The notes below the pieces were generated by a model. The model was not told the DNA's origin, searched no databases, and worked only from the letters and a program-made list of their open reading frames with translations. Below are positions 20,843-28,642 of a DNA stretch of 64,000 nt, piece by piece. A program made the position numbers and the translations under genes. The DNA lies in the IMG/VR virus record IMGVR_UViG_3300023174_000052, positions 1 through 64,000 of that record. One strand, 5' to 3'. This DNA comes from a virus. Positions within the stretch are counted from its first letter, which is position 1; each line of letters starts with the position of its first letter.

Positions 20843-20856
20843 GAGAAGAAATTAGC

Positions 20857-21195
20857 TTAGCGCTTGAATCCTACGCCGAGGAAGCCCATCGTGACGCCGT
20901 CTTTCTTAGCAGCGGTCTTTCCGAAGACTTCACCCGAAGCCCACATACGTTCGAGTTCAGAACGTACAGCGCGACGAACTTTTAGAGATTCCTTGATCTC
21001 ATCTGCTTCTTTTGAAACTTCGTCGGCTTCGTCGCATTCCTGCGCGTCTTCCTCTTCTTCGTCATCCTTTTTAGCAGTGACGCCATCGTTCGAGCTGAAC
21101 TCGTAGATAACTTCACGGGACTCTTTTAAAAGCTTCGACTCCCCTTCGACAGGGAGACCGGCAAGTTCAAGTAGACGCTTCGATTCTAAAATCAT
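20857..21195 (-). CDS. acidic hypothetical protein, possible prohead component
   Basis: A 112-residue protein. The middle is strongly acidic (DDEEEEDAQECDEADE), and the end reads RRAVRSELERMWASGEVFGK then GVTMGFLGVGFKR. Acidic, lysine-tailed small proteins like this often occur near prohead core genes in T4-like phages; the assignment is a guess. GGAG precedes the ATG. Confidence 0.5.
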   Translation of the reverse strand: MILESKRLLELAGLPVEGESKLLKESREVIYEFSSNDGVTAKKDDEEEEDAQECDEADEVSKEADEIKESLKVRRAVRSELERMWASGEVFGKTAAKKDGVTMGFLGVGFKR

Positions 21196-21237
21196 GATAT
21201 ACTCCTGCTTTTATATATCAAGTAGAAAGAGTATATC

Positions 21238-21585
21238 TTACTTTTTTCTGTCGCTTAGATTTGACGCGACCTTAGACATGATGTCCTTACCCTTGGACGT
21301 AGCTTCTTTAAGTGGAAGAAGACCAAGGACACCCCTTACTCGATCGTATTCACTCTCTGTAAGGTTTTCTTTAAGAATCTTAAGGTCTGCAAACTGGCGG
21401 AGATCCATCTCAACGACGGGCATTTCGTTGCCTTCGTCGTCGGGTTCTGTCTCGCCAGTCTCGCGGTTAACGAAGATGAAAAGAATGTGTGGGTCGGGTT
21501 GTTCCGATGGGACTTGTATGAAAGGGATCTGTGAATCCTCTTCGTACATGATTTCTGGTATCCAAGATTTGTGATTAGTTTTCAT
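21238..21585 (-). CDS. hypothetical T4-like phage protein
   Basis: A 115-residue protein starting MKTNHKSWIPEIMYEEDSQI, with IPFIQVPSEQPDP, FIFVNRETGETEPDDEGNEM, MDLRQFADLKILKENL and LGLLPLKEAT. I recognise this plan (opening WxPEIMYEE, ETGExEPDxEG, then QxADxxxLK) from conserved but unnamed proteins of T4-like phages. Confidence 0.55.
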   Translation of the reverse strand: MKTNHKSWIPEIMYEEDSQIPFIQVPSEQPDPHILFIFVNRETGETEPDDEGNEMPVVEMDLRQFADLKILKENLTESEYDRVRGVLGLLPLKEATSKGKDIMSKVASNLSDRKK

Positions 21586-21603
21586 AAAGAATAATCAATC
21601 AAA

Positions 21604-22947
21604 TCACTTTTTAAGTAAACCCGCATTTTTAATTTTTTCTACACCTGCTGCGATAAAGTCAGGAAACGTCGGGTCTATTTTTTTCATAGAACTTAATAAC
21701 TTGTCATCTAAACCGTCTGTGAAACTTTTAATAAATTCTTCGCGCGCAAGTTCCAAAGATTTTTGTACTTCTTCCCCAGACATGACTTCTTTGATTTGTT
21801 CTAATTGTTTCGCAGAAGTCATTTTCATTATAGCAGCCTTAACGAATTCTTCTTTTTGTTCGTCACTATATTGTTTTTTAGGATCGAATTTAATTTGTGC
21901 GCCTTTTATAAATGAATTTTTGACTTTTTCATCGTTTTTTATTTTTTGATATGTTTCATCAACTACAGCTTGCATTTTTTTTGTAGGGTCTGTATTGTCC
22001 AAACCATCGATCTTAAGTATACTATTTCCCAGAGTTTTATATGCTGCCGAAACTTCTTGTAGATCTTTCGCGTTTTCAATCATGCTTATAAATTGAAGAG
22101 GAGTATTAAGCGCATTGACATATGCATCGAGTTCTTCTTGTTTCGCTTTTAATATTTTTTTATTATCAATTTTCTTTCCAATTGCTTTCGCAAATTCATC
22201 GCTCTGAAATAGTCGTATGTATCCCTTAAGTAATTCATCACTTGGCGAACTGGATTCTTGCGTATCTTGATTATTCTTTTCTTGTAGTAATTTTTTTCTA
22301 ATAGCATGTACGCCAGCGTATTCACTAACTGTTGTATTTTCAATTTGCATAATCTTAGATATTTTTTTAAGGACAGACTGTAAAACTTCTTCTATTTCTG
22401 ATCTTTGAGAACCGCTAGTATTTCTACGAAGCATTAGTTGTTTAATGTACTCTGCATCATCAGGACTTTCGGGTGGATTGCCCAAAAATCTTTCTATTGT
22501 CTCCGACGGAATCCCAGCATTTTTACAAAATTGATGAAGTTCTATTAAGTTCGCTCTTCCATTTAACGCAATATGCGCTGCAAAATACGGTCCGGGGGCT
22601 GCTAACATCGCGAATGTAGCGAAATCTCCATTCGTTTCTACGATATCTCCCCAAAGTGATTTATATTCCGACGCTAATTTATTTAGCGTATCTTTTCTAT
22701 CTGTCTTGAGCTTTTTAATTTTTTCTTCGTCAGTTTCAACAGTAATATTATATGCGTACTTCAGCGCGCCCCAAAGATCTTTGACTCCGAGCTTAAAAGC
22801 TTTTTTTACATTTTCTAGACCTTTAGAAATAGGATTCCAAAGAATCGTATGCGAATAATGCTTGTACTCATTTAAATCACGTTGACTAGTCACGTCTTCA
22901 ATCCTGTTCGATAAGCGCAGGTGTTTGTCGTATATTAGCTCCATCAA
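21604..22947 (-). CDS. large helical hypothetical protein, possibly internal virion
   Basis: A 447-residue, mainly helical, lysine- and glutamate-rich protein. NPISKGLENVKKAFKLGVKD and FAMLAAPGPYFAAHIALNG are the most distinctive parts; the second is hydrophobic and could insert in a membrane. No enzyme motif is seen. The ATG lies 50 bases inside the preceding gene, with AAGG upstream, an unusually long overlap for this region. Confidence 0.55.
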   Translation of the reverse strand: MMELIYDKHLRLSNRIEDVTSQRDLNEYKHYSHTILWNPISKGLENVKKAFKLGVKDLWGALKYAYNITVETDEEKIKKLKTDRKDTLNKLASEYKSLWGDIVETNGDFATFAMLAAPGPYFAAHIALNGRANLIELHQFCKNAGIPSETIERFLGNPPESPDDAEYIKQLMLRRNTSGSQRSEIEEVLQSVLKKISKIMQIENTTVSEYAGVHAIRKKLLQEKNNQDTQESSSPSDELLKGYIRLFQSDEFAKAIGKKIDNKKILKAKQEELDAYVNALNTPLQFISMIENAKDLQEVSAAYKTLGNSILKIDGLDNTDPTKKMQAVVDETYQKIKNDEKVKNSFIKGAQIKFDPKKQYSDEQKEEFVKAAIMKMTSAKQLEQIKEVMSGEEVQKSLELAREEFIKSFTDGLDDKLLSSMKKIDPTFPDFIAAGVEKIKNAGLLKK

Positions 22948-23893
22948 TCGAAACCTTAGAACCCATATATTTTTTCGTTGCTAATGCCAATTGACCTTTT
23001 ATAGTTTTTATAGCTAAAGAAATAGACATATAGCTCTCAGACCCTCTTTCCTGACATGATCTAAAACGAAGCAAATCAGAAAGCATTCTTTCTAAATCAC
23101 GGATATGCGCGGTATGTCCAAATGGAACTGTCTTATTAGATTTTAGAACGAATGGAACCTCGGACAATTTCTTTTTAACTCCTTCTCCAAGAGAAGCGAC
23201 GGGCGCAACGATTGGTAAATTAGCACCAGGAGCTTGTTTTTTCTTTTCTACCTCTTTATTTTTTTCTGGGGCCTGTTTCGCTGTAGATTTTTTTTGCTTA
23301 CCAGGACCGGTCACAAGTGATGGTGTTAATACTTGTGCAGGATCAAGACCACCCAATATAATTCTTGCTAAAGAATCTAGATTGACCCATAAATCGTCTC
23401 GTTCATCAGTTGTAAGACTTTTAACGTAAGAAATAATTTTAGTCTGTATTTCTTTGTCGTTAAGTGAAGCACCTGCTCTTATTTTATTAATCTTATCTAC
23501 GAAATCATTCCCTTTTAACGTCTGTGGCAGTTCTTGTGGTGTATCGATAAGTTCATCTGCGCCCGCTAATTTTTTATCGCCAGTATCGTCTTCTTTATCT
23601 CCCGATGTATCTTCTGCACCCTTTGCGTCTTCCGCGTCGTCGGAATCGTCTCCGGAATCATCTGCACCCTTATCATCTCCCGCTGCATCGTCGCCTGGGT
23701 CGTCGGCAAATAAATCATCACCTTCATCGTCATCGGCGCCCTTTTCTTCATCGTCTTCTACAACGGGTTTAGGTTTATCTGCTTTGACCTTGCGACTTTT
23801 AATTCTACGCGTTAATTCTTTTTGAACTTTTGATTCATCTTCACGAAGCAAAACTAATGCCTCTAGGAGTTGTTTTGAAGTTGAGAGAGCCAT
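22898..23893 (-). CDS. acidic low-complexity hypothetical protein
   Basis: A 331-residue protein. Residues about 45-115 are almost only Asp, Glu, Gly, Ala and Lys (DDEEKGADDDEGDDLFADDP and repeats of GDDKGADD), certainly disordered. A folded part follows (FVDKINKIRAGASLNDKEIQ, ILGGLDPAQVLTPSLVTGPG), then a Lys/Pro linker and a helical end. Location suggests morphogenesis or scaffold. GGAG precedes the ATG. Confidence 0.55.
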   Translation of the reverse strand: MALSTSKQLLEALVLLREDESKVQKELTRRIKSRKVKADKPKPVVEDDEEKGADDDEGDDLFADDPGDDAAGDDKGADDSGDDSDDAEDAKGAEDTSGDKEDDTGDKKLAGADELIDTPQELPQTLKGNDFVDKINKIRAGASLNDKEIQTKIISYVKSLTTDERDDLWVNLDSLARIILGGLDPAQVLTPSLVTGPGKQKKSTAKQAPEKNKEVEKKKQAPGANLPIVAPVASLGEGVKKKLSEVPFVLKSNKTVPFGHTAHIRDLERMLSDLLRFRSCQERGSESYMSISLAIKTIKGQLALATKKYMGSKVSIDGANIRQTPALIEQD

Positions 23894-23894
23894 G

Positions 23895-24062
23895 TTATCG
23901 TCTCCAAGTCGTACGATTCTGTGGTAGCTCTCTATAGCGTCGAATATATTCCCTTTGTGGGGTTATATCTTGAACAGGTAATTCTTGCGGAACTGTTGTT
24001 TGTTCACGACGAGAAATATCATCAATAAACTTATCAAATTCAAAAACAATTTCTTCAGACAT
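23895..24062 (-). CDS. short hypothetical protein
   Basis: A 55-residue protein: MSEEIVFEFDKFIDDISRRE, a Pro/Gln linker, and an Arg-rich end (REYIRRYRELPQNRTTWRR). ATG 24062 has GGAG six bases upstream and is chosen over the longer TTG start at 24080. One base from the next gene. Confidence 0.5.
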   Translation of the reverse strand: MSEEIVFEFDKFIDDISRREQTTVPQELPVQDITPQREYIRRYRELPQNRTTWRR

Positions 24063-24081
24063 AAATTCTCCAACGCTCAAA

Positions 24082-24423
24082 TTAACTATTCGTTCTAGCA
24101 GCGCATATCTTAATTATTGAATCCTGTGTGAGTTCGATCGAAGTAACTATAGCTAGTCCTAAATTTGTCAAGATATTCGGTATAGAAAAATTTAAATCAA
24201 TACTATTATTCAGGATTTCAATACAATCGTTTTGTTCTAACACTGTAGTAATTTCTACCATATATTCACTTACTTTTATAGATTTTAAAGCGCACTTATA
24301 TTTTTTCGTGCCCAAAATCAAATCGGTAGATTTTAACTGATTTATCTTTGCGTTATCTTGTGAGGATTCGAGTAATTCCAGTAATTCTTTAGAAGCGATT
24401 ATTAATCCATCATCTGATATCAT
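24082..24423 (-). CDS. hypothetical protein
   Basis: A 113-residue protein: ISDDGLIIASKELLELLESS, YKCALKSIKVSEYMVEITTV, SIPNILTNLGLAIVTSIELT. Alternating helix and strand, hydrophobic core, no motif. ATG 24423 follows GAGG; TTG 24447 is also in frame. Overlaps the gene before by 14 bases. Confidence 0.5.
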   Translation of the reverse strand: MISDDGLIIASKELLELLESSQDNAKINQLKSTDLILGTKKYKCALKSIKVSEYMVEITTVLEQNDCIEILNNSIDLNFSIPNILTNLGLAIVTSIELTQDSIIKICAARTNS

Positions 24424-24790
24424 CGATATCCTCTTTAATTCGATCAATAGCTCTAAAGAACTTTTCGACTGCCTCTGGTATTCTTCGATTCGTTGATGCC
24501 TGTTCCTCTAATTTTACGTTAGTACCCTCTATCGTTATCTTAACGAAATGATGCATTCTATCTTCTAATTCTTGAACGGATGCTACGAAATCTTTAGATT
24601 TTTCCCGACTGCTAAAATCATAAGATGCAACAACAACGTCAGTTTCTTTTCTAGACCATGATGTTTTTTCGGGTTCAATAGGCAAACTACCGTTGGCTTG
24701 ACCCATGCTTTCGAGCAATCTTGAAGCATGAGAAGAGTATCCTCGACTCGTTGTCGATCGACTAGCTGCGAATTCACGCAAGTTACGCAA
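24410..24790 (-). CDS. hypothetical protein
   Basis: A 126-residue protein begun at TTG 24790 after GGGGAAGAA. A Ser/Arg-rich start (EFAASRSTTSRGYSSHASRL), then a folded core with KETDVVVASYDFSSREKSKD and HHFVKITIEGTNVKLEEQAS, ending in a helix (FFRAIDRIKEDIDDI). Not recognised; position among presumed virion genes. Confidence 0.5.
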   Translation of the reverse strand: MRNLREFAASRSTTSRGYSSHASRLLESMGQANGSLPIEPEKTSWSRKETDVVVASYDFSSREKSKDFVASVQELEDRMHHFVKITIEGTNVKLEEQASTNRRIPEAVEKFFRAIDRIKEDIDDIR

Positions 24791-25112
24791 GTTCTTCCCC
24801 AGTAAATTCAGTATATAATTTTATTACTTCTTTGTAAAATTCACCGACATGTTCATCTGATATCATCTCGCCCAATGCAGACAACGCACTCGATAGTTCA
24901 CGATTGTTTGCTGGTTCATAATCTGGGTCTTGAATAGGTGGTCGTTGTACAGACAATTGAACTGGCGACTCTAAGGAAGGACTAACTGGAACTGCTGCAC
25001 GTGGTACATCCCGTTGTTGTTTATCATCCTTTCCGCTGCGATTCGCAGTTGGATCAGCGGCTAGAGCTAATTCTAATAACATTTCTCGAAGAGCTGACTC
25101 TTTCGTTTTCAT
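24783..25112 (-). CDS. hypothetical protein
   Basis: A 109-residue protein with a helical N terminus (ALREMLLELALAADPTANR), a Pro/Gln-rich middle (PVSPSLESPVQLSVQRPP) and a helical C terminus (LSALGEMISDEHVGEFYKEV). ATGA overlap with the putative spanin gene. Not recognised. Confidence 0.5.
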   Translation of the reverse strand: MKTKESALREMLLELALAADPTANRSGKDDKQQRDVPRAAVPVSPSLESPVQLSVQRPPIQDPDYEPANNRELSSALSALGEMISDEHVGEFYKEVIKLYTEFTGEELA

Positions 25113-25504
25113 TTCATGCCTCCGAGCGCGTTAACTATAATGATTGATAAGCCAATGCCACTTACGAAACCAGCAGCTGCGACATATGGCTTCGCTGCAA
25201 CTACTCGATTATATTTTTTTGTCAAATCTATATTCTCTGTCTCTAATTTAGATAAAGAACTTTCACATGAAGTCAATTTTGAATCTACTATTTCTTTATC
25301 TCTCTCGAGAGTAGACGTCGCGGTCTTTACTTCAAGTATCGTTTTTATCTGACAACGTTTTTCTTCTGCACTTGAAGAAGAAAGAACGCCCGCGGTGGCC
25401 TCTGCATTGAACAACGTTCCTGAAAACGGGGCGACTTCTCCTTTGTTAACAGTAACAACCCTGGGATCTGCATACGCAAGAGAGATTAATAGGAACGCTA
25501 GCAT
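25109..25504 (-). CDS. secreted membrane-anchored protein, spanin-like
   Basis: A 131-residue protein with a short signal peptide (LAFLLISLAYA, likely cut before DPRV), GEVAPFSGTLFNAEA, a coiled-coil region (STLERDKEIVDSKLTSCESS) and a C-terminal membrane helix (AAAGFVSGIGLSIIIVNAL). A PF[SD]GTL motif after a signal peptide is familiar from phage lysis-associated proteins that span the periplasm. With the next gene it could form a spanin-like pair. No endolysin is seen nearby, so the role stays inferential. Confidence 0.5.
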   Translation of the reverse strand: MLAFLLISLAYADPRVVTVNKGEVAPFSGTLFNAEATAGVLSSSSAEEKRCQIKTILEVKTATSTLERDKEIVDSKLTSCESSLSKLETENIDLTKKYNRVVAAKPYVAAAGFVSGIGLSIIIVNALGGMK

Positions 25505-25505
25505 T

Positions 25506-25850
25506 TTATTTTGAATCCTCGTTTTTAAAATCGAATTTTTCTGAAATAAGACGAGTTAATTCTTTATTATCCTTCGAAGAAAGTTCTTTAATTTCTAATT
25601 CTGTTGCGTGCTTAACGTCGACAAACTTTTCATTCGCTTCTTTTAAAGCCTCGGATCGTCGATGTTCATCTTCAAGATTCGCTCGAACAGCATCATCAAT
25701 TCCAGAAACATATTCACGATGTAAATCTACGCTATCACTCTTTTTGAATTTTTTAATTCCAAATATAGCGCCGATAGAAACTATAAAAAGACCAAGAGCC
25801 CCCAGCACAATAACCCAATATTTTTTTATCGTCTTGAGAACTAGTTCCAT
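25506..25850 (-). CDS. inner-membrane coiled-coil protein, spanin-like
   Basis: A 114-residue protein: an N-terminal membrane helix at about residues 11-32 (VIVLGALGLFIVSIGAIFG), a lysine stop (KKFKKSD), then a charged coiled coil to the end (EEDHRR-like repeats, ELEIKELSSK region). This is the topology of an inner-membrane spanin. AGGAAG precedes the ATG, and one base separates it from the signal-peptide gene. Confidence 0.5.
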   Translation of the reverse strand: MELVLKTIKKYWVIVLGALGLFIVSIGAIFGIKKFKKSDSVDLHREYVSGIDDAVRANLEDEHRRSEALKEANEKFVDVKHATELEIKELSSKDNKELTRLISEKFDFKNEDSK

Positions 25851-25861
25851 TACATCACTTC

Positions 25862-26092
25862 CTAATGATAAATATCATCTACTTTTTTATGCCTAATATT
25901 CTTGTTCGCTGATTTTATTGATTCAAGCAACTGTTTAAAGTCGTCAGTGATAATAACAATAGCTCTAGAATGATTTCTAACCGCTTCGACCATCGCAACT
26001 AAAAGTTGATCTTGTGCATCTACTTTCGCTTCGAGTTGATTGATTTTTTCTTGCAACTCGTCGATTCCTAAGACACCCTGTAAAATCTTCAT
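25862..26092 (-). CDS. small coiled-coil protein
   Basis: A 76-residue protein: LGIDELQEKINQLEAKVDAQ, DQLLVAMVEAVRNHSRAIVI, DFKQLLESIKSANKNI. Heptad spacing indicates a short coiled coil, probably oligomeric. ATGA overlap with the next upstream gene. Not recognised. Confidence 0.5.
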   Translation of the reverse strand: MKILQGVLGIDELQEKINQLEAKVDAQDQLLVAMVEAVRNHSRAIVIITDDFKQLLESIKSANKNIRHKKVDDIYH

Positions 26093-26349
26093 GTCTTTTC
26101 ACCTGCAAGAATTTTATCGAATAAATCATCGGTCTCGATCCTAGAAATTTTATTAATCTTTTTATTTCTTTTTAAATCTATGAACTCTTCGAAATGTGCA
26201 ACCATTTCTGGACGACCATCGACGAGACCATTGACGAAGTGTTCGACAATCTCCTGCATTGTAATTCGTTCATCGATACACATCCTCCTAAATTCTACGT
26301 GAACATCTTTTGATAAGTGCACATGAATCGGTCGACGTTCAATTATCAA
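26089..26349 (-). CDS. ribbon-helix-helix-like protein
   Basis: An 86-residue protein. RRPIHVHLSKDVHVEFRRMC followed by IDERITMQEIVEHFVNGLVD has the strand, helix, turn, helix order of ribbon-helix-helix DNA-binding proteins (Arc/CopG type). A basic C terminus follows (LKRNKKINKISR). It could be a phage transcription regulator. TTG start at 26349 overlaps the previous stop as TTGA. Confidence 0.55.
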   Translation of the reverse strand: MIIERRPIHVHLSKDVHVEFRRMCIDERITMQEIVEHFVNGLVDGRPEMVAHFEEFIDLKRNKKINKISRIETDDLFDKILAGEKT

Positions 26350-26849
26350 GCTCCGCCTCCGCCGCTGGCCATAGCACCGACAGCTAATGGAGCCTCTACC
26401 GGACCAGATGGATGATCTACGTCGGGTGACTTAATCATTTTAGAAGCAGTAGAATCATTCTTCAATTCTTCAATAAACTGATTCGAGATATCTTCACCGT
26501 ATTTTGTTTTAAGAAATTCACTCGCTCTATTAACGATAACGCCTGGGATATCGATAATATCGGGAATATCCATGACTTTTTCGTACATCATTAAGCATCG
26601 TATGATTTCATTCGTAAACGAACCTATATCTATCGAGGGTGGTTTCGCAGCTTCACCAGCTTCAGCATCTTCAAATAAGAAATTCATTTTTAATCTAGAC
26701 ACTGATTCCTCTACTTCGCCTGCACCATTCTTCATAGCAACTTGTACAGCGACGCGTTCAGCACGATGAATCATATCATCGATTTGTTGATCTACAGAGT
26801 TCTCGCTGCGAGAAAAAGTTACATCTTCAAGTAACATTCGAAGTTTCAT
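26346..26849 (-). CDS. hypothetical protein
   Basis: A 167-residue protein with a long helix (QQIDDMIHRAERVAVQVAMK), an Ala/Glu-rich region, FTNEIIRCLMMYEKVMDIPD, and a Gly-rich C terminus (AVGAMASGGGGA). Not recognised. It is coupled by ATGA to the SOD-like gene. Confidence 0.5.
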   Translation of the reverse strand: MKLRMLLEDVTFSRSENSVDQQIDDMIHRAERVAVQVAMKNGAGEVEESVSRLKMNFLFEDAEAGEAAKPPSIDIGSFTNEIIRCLMMYEKVMDIPDIIDIPGVIVNRASEFLKTKYGEDISNQFIEELKNDSTASKMIKSPDVDHPSGPVEAPLAVGAMASGGGGA

Positions 26850-27550
26850 TTTAATATCCTACCGATTTGCTCGGATTGCTCGATTCTTTCTTCGATCTTG
26901 TCCCATCGTAATTCTCTCATCATCGCAAAGATATAAGACTTTCTATCCTTAAAATAATCAGAGTAATAACTGTGCTCCCAACAATCCACGACGACCACTG
27001 GTATACAACCGAATGGAATGTCCTGGGAATGTAGATTGACTACGACATTGATGTATCTCTTTAAGAACGTATTGTAACATGTAACTGCCCAACCATTTCT
27101 GGCGGCCAACGCGCATGCGATAAAATCTTTTTGCCACTTATCGAAAGAACCCCAGTCTCTTTCAAGTCGCATAAAAGTGAGGGAGTCTGTTGTTAGCTTA
27201 GAATTAGCGTCTCCGATATTTTCGAAGAATAGACCATGTAAGAACGCTGCGTTCAAATTATAAGCTTCGTCGATCTTCAGAGATCTAAAATCGCATCCAT
27301 TAGGAGATACTGAGTCTCTATCAACAGAATCAAGCTTGGCAGATATTTCGTTTAAAGATTTAACGTAACCATCAAGTAATTCTTGGTGATTCTTCTTATT
27401 CTTTTCAGATAAACTCTCCGTCTTACTATCTGCGTGGCGAGCCTGTACAACGTAAGCTTCATTTTTGATAGAGGTCGAAGTTATTTTTTGACCGACGTCC
27501 TTAACGACATCGTCTACTAATCCATTCAACCAATCATTTTTTCGAGCCAT
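26846..27550 (-). CDS. Fe/Mn superoxide dismutase-like protein
   Basis: A 234-residue protein whose residues 50-215 follow the Fe/Mn superoxide dismutase pattern; these enzymes turn superoxide into oxygen and peroxide. KNHQELLDGYVKSLN matches the first-ligand helix (H55), AAFLHGLFFENIG the second (H105), DWGSFDKWQKDF and RNGWAV the domain link, and VVVDCWEHSYYSDY the third and fourth ligands (D189, H193). All four metal ligands are present. An N-terminal extension of about 48 residues is unlike free SODs. It sits among presumed virion genes, so it may be a structural protein that reuses the fold, or an active enzyme carried in the particle. Confidence 0.8.
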   Translation of the reverse strand: MARKNDWLNGLVDDVVKDVGQKITSTSIKNEAYVVQARHADSKTESLSEKNKKNHQELLDGYVKSLNEISAKLDSVDRDSVSPNGCDFRSLKIDEAYNLNAAFLHGLFFENIGDANSKLTTDSLTFMRLERDWGSFDKWQKDFIACALAARNGWAVTCYNTFLKRYINVVVNLHSQDIPFGCIPVVVVDCWEHSYYSDYFKDRKSYIFAMMRELRWDKIEERIEQSEQIGRILK

Positions 27551-28075
27551 TTAGGCCTCCCTATAATGTTTTTCAAACTCTTTCTGGTTAATGACGAAGA
27601 CGGTGTCATCATCTCCACCATCACCCGCAGGTTGACTCTGCATCTTTGGATACGCTGAGATGCCGTAGTCCTTCTTGTCTTCTTCTTCATCGTTAGAAGA
27701 CGGAGATAGACTGTCTTCATTATCATCAGATACAGGTTCTTCGCCTGACATACTATCGACATCGTCTTCGGCTACGAACTGTTCGCCAGGCGGGACTGCC
27801 TTTCCTGCAAAATCAGGGTGCAAAGCAGTGGGGTCGACCGCGGTCTTTCTTGGCTGCTCAGGAGTCCTGAGAGTTATCTTAGCCGCACCAGGATTTCCTT
27901 CAACACCAACTACCGTGTATTCAAGACCTGACGGTTCATGAACGACCTTAAGGTCAGAACCTATAATGAGTTCGCCTCTGCTATCGAATACGTTCAATTC
28001 GTTTAAGATTTTATTTAAATGTCTTTCGTATTCTTCGCGCATTAACGCGACCATCTTACTTTTATTTTTTGCCAT
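27551..28075 (-). CDS. acidic hypothetical protein
   Basis: A 174-residue protein. The N-terminal half is folded: REEYERHLNKILNELNVFDS, IIGSDLKVVHEPSGLEYTVV and NPGAAKITLRTPEQ suggest a helix followed by a small barrel. The second half is acidic and disordered (DSMSGEEPVSDDNEDSLSPS), ending in a helix. Not recognised. Adjacent to the SOD-like gene. Confidence 0.55.
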   Translation of the reverse strand: MAKNKSKMVALMREEYERHLNKILNELNVFDSRGELIIGSDLKVVHEPSGLEYTVVGVEGNPGAAKITLRTPEQPRKTAVDPTALHPDFAGKAVPPGEQFVAEDDVDSMSGEEPVSDDNEDSLSPSSNDEEEDKKDYGISAYPKMQSQPAGDGGDDDTVFVINQKEFEKHYREA

Positions 28076-28088
28076 TTTATTCTCATAC

Positions 28089-28107
28089 GTGTCGGATAAA
28101 TCGACAC
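28089..28107. other. short hairpin upstream of 28075 gene
   Basis: GTGTCG at 28089-28094 pairs with CGACAC at 28102-28107 over a seven-base loop. It lies in the 60-base gap between the dCMP deaminase stop and the next gene start on the minus strand. Without a following T run it is a weak terminator or a leader hairpin. Confidence 0.35.
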
Positions 28108-28135
28108 TTCAATATAACTATGTACGTGCACGACT

Positions 28136-28585
28136 CTAAAACTGAGAACAGCGCACACCTGCTCGCTTAAATATTTCGTCCGTCCCATCACCCATACCGC
28201 AATAATCATTAACGTATAAGACACGTCTGATGTCTGAATTTGCGATCCTCTTTGCGCACATGGGACACGGCTTATGTGTACAAATCATGATTAGTCGGGA
28301 ACGAGTTTCGTAGGGTTTCGACAGATGGAGGAGACAGTTTTCTTCGGCGTGAAGGTAGCCAGACATACCAGTCTCCATCGAGTCCCTTTCGTTAGGGCCA
28401 CCCTTATAATTTCCATTGTAACCTATAGCACAAACTTCTCGAAAATCATCAGTAATGATAATCGAGCCGACCTTCATTTTTGGATCATGTGATAGTTTCG
28501 AAAGTTCAATACACATAGATTTAAAGACTTCGAACTTAATAGATTGTCTCTCGGAAATTTCTCCAACGACATCTTGGATATTCAC
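28136..28585 (-). CDS. dCMP deaminase
   Basis: A 149-residue zinc deaminase converting dCMP to dUMP, the usual precursor for dTMP. The catalytic motif LHAEENCLLHL gives H79 as zinc ligand and E81 as proton donor; KPCPMCAKRI gives zinc ligands C107 and C110. SIIITDDFREVCAIGYNGNY and the GGPNER loop fit the deoxycytidylate deaminase family. GTG start at 28585 after GGGGG. In this phage it competes with the hydroxymethylase for dCMP, so the two set the balance between thymine and modified cytosine. Confidence 0.9.
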   Translation of the reverse strand: MNIQDVVGEISERQSIKFEVFKSMCIELSKLSHDPKMKVGSIIITDDFREVCAIGYNGNYKGGPNERDSMETGMSGYLHAEENCLLHLSKPYETRSRLIMICTHKPCPMCAKRIANSDIRRVLYVNDYCGMGDGTDEIFKRAGVRCSQF

Positions 28586-28642
28586 TTTAAACCCCCAAAC
28601 ATTTCACTCTTTGGTACGCAGAGCGAGTCGATTAACGTTGGT

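Noticed and set aside
23454-23825. 123-residue plus-strand Ser/Pro-rich frame
   Set aside because: It is the complement of the Asp/Gly-rich low-complexity stretch of the 22898-23893 gene.
25506-25850. Holin
   Set aside because: One N-terminal membrane helix followed by a long coiled coil fits a spanin-like protein better than a holin.
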